Positions 7,766-11,768 of a stretch of DNA of 11,768 nucleotides are shown in pieces (position 1 is the stretch's first letter; every line of letters begins with the position of its first letter). Location: NCBI GenBank assembly GCA_937930275.1, contig CALGLM010000417.1, positions 1 to 11,768 on the forward strand. Direction: 5' to 3'. This stretch comes from an uncultured Ignavibacteria bacterium (GTDB taxonomy: Bacteria; Bacteroidota; Ignavibacteria; Ignavibacteriales; Melioribacteraceae). The notes beneath the pieces are model-generated. The model was not told where the DNA came from. It saw only the letters and a program-made list of their open reading frames with translations, and did not search any database. Both the position numbers and the translations under genes were made by a program.

Positions 7766-9048
7766 TGAAAAAGAAATTTTTGAATATCCTTGTTTTAAGT
7801 TTATTAGTTTTGCAAGCATGTACCAATAAAGATAGCAATGTTAAGACATTGCAATTTTGGGCAATGGGTGCAGAAGGGGAGTATATTCAAAAATTAGTGC
7901 CTGAATTTGAAAAAAGAAATCCGGGAATTAAAGTTAAAGTACAAATGATACCTTGGACTGCAGCACAAGAAAAACTTATTACGGCATACGCAAGTGATAA
8001 TGCCCCGGACGTTTTTCAATTAGGCAATACTTGGATTCCGCAGTTTGCCGCATTAAATGCAATAGAAGAATTGTCAATGTATATAATTAATTCTAAAAAT
8101 ATTAAAAAAGATAATTATTACGAAGGGGTATGGCAAACTAATGTGATTGAAGGCAAAACTTACGGAATTCCTTGGTATATTGAAACGAGATTGCTTTTTT
8201 ACAGACCGGATGTATTAGCTGCGGCAGGTTATGTAGAACCGCCCAAAACTTGGGATGAACTTATTGATTGTGCAAGAAAAATTAAAAAAAATTTTGGTAC
8301 ACAAGAAAAATATCCGATATATATACCGACAAACGAATGGGTTCCGTTTATTGTTTTTGGCATGCAGGCGGGTTCAACAATTTTAAAAAATAATGATTGT
8401 TACGGAAATTTTAGCAGCAAAGAATTTAAAACCGGATTTGAGTATTTGATGAAATATTATGATGAAAAACTTACTCCGGCCGGAATTTCTCAAGTACCGA
8501 ACATATATCAGGCATTTAAAGAAAAATATATAAACATGTATATTTCGGGACCATGGAATATAATTGAGTTTAAAAAAACCATGACCGGTTCCGATTCATT
8601 GAATTGGATGACTGCACCGCTTCCGGGATATAAAAATAAATATCCGGGTTTATCGTTGGCAGGCGGGGCAAGTTTAGTAATATATAAAAAAAGCAAATTA
8701 AAAAAAGAAGCTTGGAAATTTATAGAATATCTTTCCGAGACGAATGTGCAGGTAAAGTTTTTTAATTATTTGTTCGATCTTCCTTCGGTTAAAAGTGCAT
8801 GGGAAGAGCCTGCCATTAAAAATAACATTTACATTAAAGCATTTAAAACACAATTTGAAAATGTCACTCCTACACCCAAAATACCTGAATGGGAGCAAAT
8901 TGCTTTTTCTAAAGTTCAACAATATGCCGAAATAGCTTCCAAACAAGCGATGACAATTGAACAAGCTTTAAGGAATTTAGATGATGATGTAAATATAATA
9001 TTAGAAAAAAGAAGATACATGCTTTCAAAAGGGGCAAGGGAAAAATAA
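7765..9048 (+). CDS. ABC transporter sugar-binding lipoprotein (family 1 solute-binding protein)
   Basis: The 427-residue product has a lipoprotein signal with lipobox LQAC (Cys19) and then a typical bacterial extracellular solute-binding protein family 1 fold: FWAMGAEGEYIQKLVPEFEK near the N-terminus, NPGIKVKVQ, WTAAQEKLITAYAS, APDVFQLGNTWIPQF, YGIPWYIETRLLFYRPDVL and SGPWNIIEF. Such proteins capture mono- or oligosaccharides and hand them to MalF/MalG-type permeases, which are the next two genes. In this locus the probable cargo is beta-1,2-gluco-oligosaccharide produced outside by the GH144 enzyme; that is an inference from context, since binding specificity cannot be read from sequence. 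The start overlaps the preceding stop (TAATG), and no clear Shine-Dalgarno sequence is seen, so translation is probably coupled to the upstream gene. Confidence 0.92.
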   Translation: MKKKFLNILVLSLLVLQACTNKDSNVKTLQFWAMGAEGEYIQKLVPEFEKRNPGIKVKVQMIPWTAAQEKLITAYASDNAPDVFQLGNTWIPQFAALNAIEELSMYIINSKNIKKDNYYEGVWQTNVIEGKTYGIPWYIETRLLFYRPDVLAAAGYVEPPKTWDELIDCARKIKKNFGTQEKYPIYIPTNEWVPFIVFGMQAGSTILKNNDCYGNFSSKEFKTGFEYLMKYYDEKLTPAGISQVPNIYQAFKEKYINMYISGPWNIIEFKKTMTGSDSLNWMTAPLPGYKNKYPGLSLAGGASLVIYKKSKLKKEAWKFIEYLSETNVQVKFFNYLFDLPSVKSAWEEPAIKNNIYIKAFKTQFENVTPTPKIPEWEQIAFSKVQQYAEIASKQAMTIEQALRNLDDDVNIILEKRRYMLSKGAREK

Positions 9049-9926
9049 TGAAGAATATAAAAATAAATGCTGCCTATGTTTTTTTATTCCCTGCTATTGC
9101 TGCAATATTTGTGTTTTTCTTTTTACCGGTTATTGCGGCACTTGTAATAAGTTTTACTGATTTTGATATATACGCACTCGGTAGTATGGATAATGCACGG
9201 TTTATAGGATTTAAAAATTATGCAAGAATATTTGAAGATCCCTTATTTTGGACCGCATTAAAAAACACATTTTATTTTGTTATTAGTGCGGGTCCGCTAT
9301 CGGTGGCTGTTTCTTTATTTGCAGCAATTATATTAAATGCAAAAATTGTAAAATTCAAATCAATATTTAGATTAACTTATTTTATACCTGTGGTAACCAC
9401 ATTAATTGCGGTTGCTATAGTCTGGCGATTTATTTATAATCCGCGAGCAGGTCTTTTAAATTATTTTTTAGAATTTTTTGGCGTGAACCCTATCGATTGG
9501 CTCGGCGATTCAACATTTGCGATGCCTGCAATAATAATTATGGCAGTATGGAAAAACTTTGGCTATAATATGATTATTTTTATAGCCGGTTTACAAAACA
9601 TACCGGAACATTTGTATGAAGCAGCTTATTTGGAGGGAGCAAACGAGTTCCAACAATTTAAGCATATTACTTTGCCAATGCTTGCACCTACTACAATTTT
9701 TATCAGCCTAATAACAATGATAGGGTTCTTTCAACTATTTGCAGAACCTTATATAATGACACAAGGCGGACCGTTAAACAGTACGCTTAGTATTGTACAG
9801 TATATGTATCAGGAAGGTTTTAGGTGGTGGAATATGGGATACTCAGCAGCTTTGGCATTTGTGCTGTTTGCAATAATTTTAATCGGTACTGTTATTCAAT
9901 TTAGATTAAAGGGGGCTGAAAAATGA
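9048..9926 (+). CDS. ABC sugar transporter permease, MalF/UgpA type
   Basis: The 292-residue integral membrane protein has several hydrophobic spans consistent with six helices: the first at about residues 9-36, others near 78-98, 107-130, 155-178 and 220-245, and the last at about 262-285. The cytoplasmic EAA loop that docks the ATPase is EAAYLEGAN at 191-199, followed by FKHITLPML, the form found in carbohydrate importers of the CUT1 class. It pairs with the next permease to form the channel. The start is a TAATG overlap with the binding-protein stop, preceded by a purine-rich GGGGCAAGGG stretch (9031-9040) that could act as a ribosome binding site. Substrate is inferred from the operon only. 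Confidence 0.92.
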   Translation: MKNIKINAAYVFLFPAIAAIFVFFFLPVIAALVISFTDFDIYALGSMDNARFIGFKNYARIFEDPLFWTALKNTFYFVISAGPLSVAVSLFAAIILNAKIVKFKSIFRLTYFIPVVTTLIAVAIVWRFIYNPRAGLLNYFLEFFGVNPIDWLGDSTFAMPAIIIMAVWKNFGYNMIIFIAGLQNIPEHLYEAAYLEGANEFQQFKHITLPMLAPTTIFISLITMIGFFQLFAEPYIMTQGGPLNSTLSIVQYMYQEGFRWWNMGYSAALAFVLFAIILIGTVIQFRLKGAEK

Positions 9927-10741
9927 AAAACATAAAAAGTTTTGCCGTACATTTTAGTCTAATCTTTTTCTCTTTATTAACAATAGCGCCTTTTGTATGG
10001 ATGATTAGTGCATCATTTATGGGTGACGGGGAAGCAAATGTTTATCCTCCAAAGTTTTTACCCGATCAACCGGTGTTAACACAATATAATAATTTGTTTA
10101 ATAGGTTAAGTATAAGCAATAATTTTGTAAATAGTTTGGTTTTATCGCTTCTTGTTACTATAGTGTCGTTATTATTTAATTCAATGGCGGGCTATGCTTT
10201 TGCAAAAATGAGATTTAAAGGAAAAGACAAGTTATTCAACTTACTTTTAAGCAGTATGATAATACCGTCACAAGTTACTATGCTACCATTGTTTTTATTA
10301 TTAAAATATATGGGACTTATTAATACGTATTTTGCGATAATAATACCGGGGATGGCAAATATTTTTGGTATATTTATGATTAGACAATATGCTTTATCAA
10401 TACCTGATAGTTTAATAGAATCGGCAAGGATAGACGGGGCGAATGATTTTCAAGTATATTATAAAATAATATTGCCTTTATGTTTACCTATTTTGGTTAC
10501 ATTGGCAATCTTTTCTTTTTTAGGCACGTGGAACGACTTTTTGTGGCCCCTAATAGTATTAACTGATAATAGTATGTACACATTACCCGTTGCACTTGCA
10601 AATTTAATGGGTGAACACTCAAAAGATCCCGAATTGATGATGGCAGGTTCAGTTATTACAATTATTCCGGTTATACTTGTGTTTTTAGCATTACAAAAAT
10701 ATTATATAAAAGGAATAATGATGGGTGGAGTAAAAGAATGA
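9923..10741 (+). CDS. ABC sugar transporter permease, MalG/UgpE type
   Basis: The 272-residue protein is the second CUT1-type permease. It has an N-terminal hydrophobic span (about 8-31), APFVWMISASF, NSMAGYAFAKM, a long central pair of helices, the EAA loop ESARIDGAN at 166-174 followed by YYKIILPLCLP, and FLGTWNDFLWPLIVL, which is typical of MalG-like proteins. It starts by ATGA overlap with the preceding permease, with a GGGGG run at 9909-9913 as a possible ribosome binding site. It is the last clear gene of the operon, and no ATP-binding subunit follows. The importer must therefore borrow an ATPase encoded elsewhere, as MsmK-type shared ATPases do for other CUT1 systems. Confidence 0.92.
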   Translation: MKNIKSFAVHFSLIFFSLLTIAPFVWMISASFMGDGEANVYPPKFLPDQPVLTQYNNLFNRLSISNNFVNSLVLSLLVTIVSLLFNSMAGYAFAKMRFKGKDKLFNLLLSSMIIPSQVTMLPLFLLLKYMGLINTYFAIIIPGMANIFGIFMIRQYALSIPDSLIESARIDGANDFQVYYKIILPLCLPILVTLAIFSFLGTWNDFLWPLIVLTDNSMYTLPVALANLMGEHSKDPELMMAGSVITIIPVILVFLALQKYYIKGIMMGGVKE

Positions 10742-10769
10742 AAAAAAGCGAGGAAATTTAATTTTTAAC

Positions 10770-10806
10770 TTGACAATTAATTTAAATTTTGGCATTTTGC
10801 TATAAA
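10770..10806 (+). promoter_or_regulatory. Putative promoter of the CBM9-protein gene
   Basis: A TTGACA hexamer lies at 10770-10775. An E. coli-type -10 is not well placed: TATAAA at 10801-10806 is 25 bases away. A Bacteroidota-style reading fits better: TTG at 10770 as the -33 element, 19 bases, then GCATTTTG at 10792-10799 as a degenerate TAnnTTTG -7 element (the TA is not matched). Either reading puts the transcription start near or inside the palindrome at 10805-10822. The elements are visible; promoter activity is inferred. Confidence 0.45.
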
Positions 10807-10822
10807 TGTAAACGTTTACATT
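10805..10822. promoter_or_regulatory. Perfect 18-bp palindromic operator, LacI-family type
   Basis: AATGTAAACGTTTACATT is self-complementary over all 18 bases and has the central CG flanked by A/T runs that LacI/CcpA-family repressors recognise. It sits just downstream of the probable promoter elements and 41 bases before the ATG of the CBM9-protein gene, a position where a bound repressor would block transcription. No lacI-type gene is in the window, so the regulator is unidentified. Confidence 0.7.
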
Positions 10823-10854
10823 GATAAAATGATATTTCATAAAACAAATAAAAC

Positions 10855-10859
10855 GGAGA
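10855..10859 (+). promoter_or_regulatory. Ribosome binding site of the CBM9-protein gene
   Basis: GGAGA lies 4 bases before the ATG at 10864. It supports this start, which also begins directly with a signal peptide. Confidence 0.6.
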
Positions 10860-10863
10860 CAGC

Positions 10864-11768
10864 ATGACACAACACAACAGACAATTTGTAAGCTTAATTC
10901 TTCTCGGCTTTTTGTTTGCTACCACTATAATGGGGCAGTATGCAAAAAGACAAGATGCAATATGGGCACGTAGCATTGGGGATGCTACTATAACTTTAGA
11001 CGGTCATTTTAACGAACCGGAATGGGCTAAAGCAGAATCCTTAGTTATTAGATACGGATATGATTCCGGATTACCTACAAGCGGTTGGAGAGAAGAGTTT
11101 CAACCTGATGCAATTACAGACCCTACAAATGCAGTAGTTAAATTCTTGGTAAAAGGAAATAAGTTATACTTAGGATTTAGCATTCCCGATTCATCGGTAG
11201 GCAGTAAAAGAGATTGGGCACGTTGGGACGGAATATTAATGTCGGTTAAAGAAGTAGGAAGTACAACAAGACCGGCACCTGCAGGCGAGTATTTTTATAC
11301 TTGGTGGTTAGAAGGTTTGGCTGATACTGCATCTGCTTGGGTAGGAAGACCTCCTCGTTTTGTAGGTAAATTTGGAGATTGGACCGGTGCAGGTAGAACT
11401 CCGGAACAAATTGATGCTTGGAACGCTGTTACTTATATTGACGGTAAATCTAATGACGGTGTTAAAGATAAAGGCTGGTACACTGAAATGGTTGTTGATT
11501 TAGCAGTATTGGGATATGACGCAACAAAAGTAGAAGGTGATGTAGTTGAATTGAACTTTAGCATTTGGGATTGTGACTATTTATTTGAAGGAGACCCAAT
11601 GCGTGTTAGTACTACACGTACACATTGGCAAAGTCCTTGGGGAAATACAAATGCAAATAACGTAGGAAGAATATACTGCAAACCTGACGTAACGGTAAAC
11701 ACAACAACTTTGCCGGATATTATGCCTGATATAGTAATACCTAACGGTGCAAATTATACATCCCCAAC
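10864..11768 (+). CDS. Secreted protein with N-terminal CBM9-like domain (3' partial)
   Basis: The frame is open from the ATG at 10864 to the right edge, giving 301 codons plus two bases. The protein begins with a Sec signal peptide (hydrophobic FVSLILLGFLFATTIMG at 8-24, cleavage likely near Gln25). A domain opening with ATITLDGHFNEPEWAKAE (41-58) follows; the 'xxDGxxxExxW' pattern is the usual start of CBM9-like/DOMON-type beta-sandwiches that bind sugars at chain ends. Later segments fitting that fold are AVVKFLVKGNKLYLGFSIPD, WDGILMSVK and GWYTEMVVDLAVLG, with many Trp residues. From about residue 280 the sequence changes to a linker-like run (PDVTVNTTTLPDIMPDIVIP), so another domain probably follows beyond the window. 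It has its own promoter, operator and ribosome binding site and therefore starts a new transcription unit. A surface glucan-binding role is plausible by context, but enzyme, transporter-accessory or purely structural roles cannot be judged from this fragment. Confidence 0.85.
   Translation, partial: MTQHNRQFVSLILLGFLFATTIMGQYAKRQDAIWARSIGDATITLDGHFNEPEWAKAESLVIRYGYDSGLPTSGWREEFQPDAITDPTNAVVKFLVKGNKLYLGFSIPDSSVGSKRDWARWDGILMSVKEVGSTTRPAPAGEYFYTWWLEGLADTASAWVGRPPRFVGKFGDWTGAGRTPEQIDAWNAVTYIDGKSNDGVKDKGWYTEMVVDLAVLGYDATKVEGDVVELNFSIWDCDYLFEGDPMRVSTTRTHWQSPWGNTNANNVGRIYCKPDVTVNTTTLPDIMPDIVIPNGANYTSP

Noticed and set aside
10742..10790. A rho-independent terminator after the last permease
   Set aside because: The stretch is AT-rich with only weak inverted repeats (AAATTTAAT against ATTAATTT) and no GC-rich stem followed by a T run.
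10789..10802. TTGGCATTTTGCTA as a sigma-54 (-24/-12) promoter
   Set aside because: The GG and GC dinucleotides are 8 bases apart instead of about 12, so the spacing is wrong.

Overview
The window reads as one stretch of an AT-rich genome from the Ignavibacteria/Melioribacter group (Bacteroidota-Chlorobiota side of the tree). The main reason is the C-terminus of the secreted enzyme at 5378-7765. It carries an 'FPNPFNPSTEI' segment, then 'VYDILG', 'GVYFYKI' and a terminal 'KMILVK', which is the type A sorting domain of the type IX secretion system in the form typical of Ignavibacteria. The assignment is by eye and could be wrong at genus or family level.

Bases 1-10741 look like a single plus-strand operon of seven genes whose 5' end lies outside the window. 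Every junction is a 1-4 base overlap, apart from a 3-base gap between the first two genes. The order is: a GH94 inverting glycoside phosphorylase (N-terminus missing); a lipoprotein made of one (alpha/alpha)6-barrel domain that resembles the central domain of cyclic beta-1,2-glucan synthases (clan GH-S, GH189-like); a cytoplasmic GH2 enzyme; a secreted multidomain GH144-type (PF10091) endo-beta-1,2-glucanase; and an ABC sugar importer consisting of a solute-binding lipoprotein and two permeases. No ATPase gene is present.

After the operon, a 122-base gap holds a TTGACA-type promoter element, a perfect 18-bp palindrome with a central CG (a LacI-family operator type) and a good ribosome binding site. 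These precede a second transcription unit, which starts with a secreted protein carrying a CBM9-like domain and runs off the right end.

The best joint reading is a utilisation locus for beta-1,2-glucan (linear or cyclic, the sophoro-oligosaccharide series). The glucan would be cut outside the cell by the GH144 enzyme and trimmed or rearranged by the GH-S lipoprotein. Oligosaccharides would be captured by the binding protein, imported by the two permeases, and broken down in the cytoplasm by GH2 hydrolysis or transfer and GH94 phosphorolysis. The families are well supported by motifs. The beta-1,2 specificity is inferred mainly from having two GH-S-clan proteins together with GH94. The least conventional parts are the free-standing synthase-like domain and the GH2 enzyme, whose family is not known for sophoro-oligosaccharide work. 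No RNA genes, CRISPR arrays, insertion sequences or phage genes were seen.
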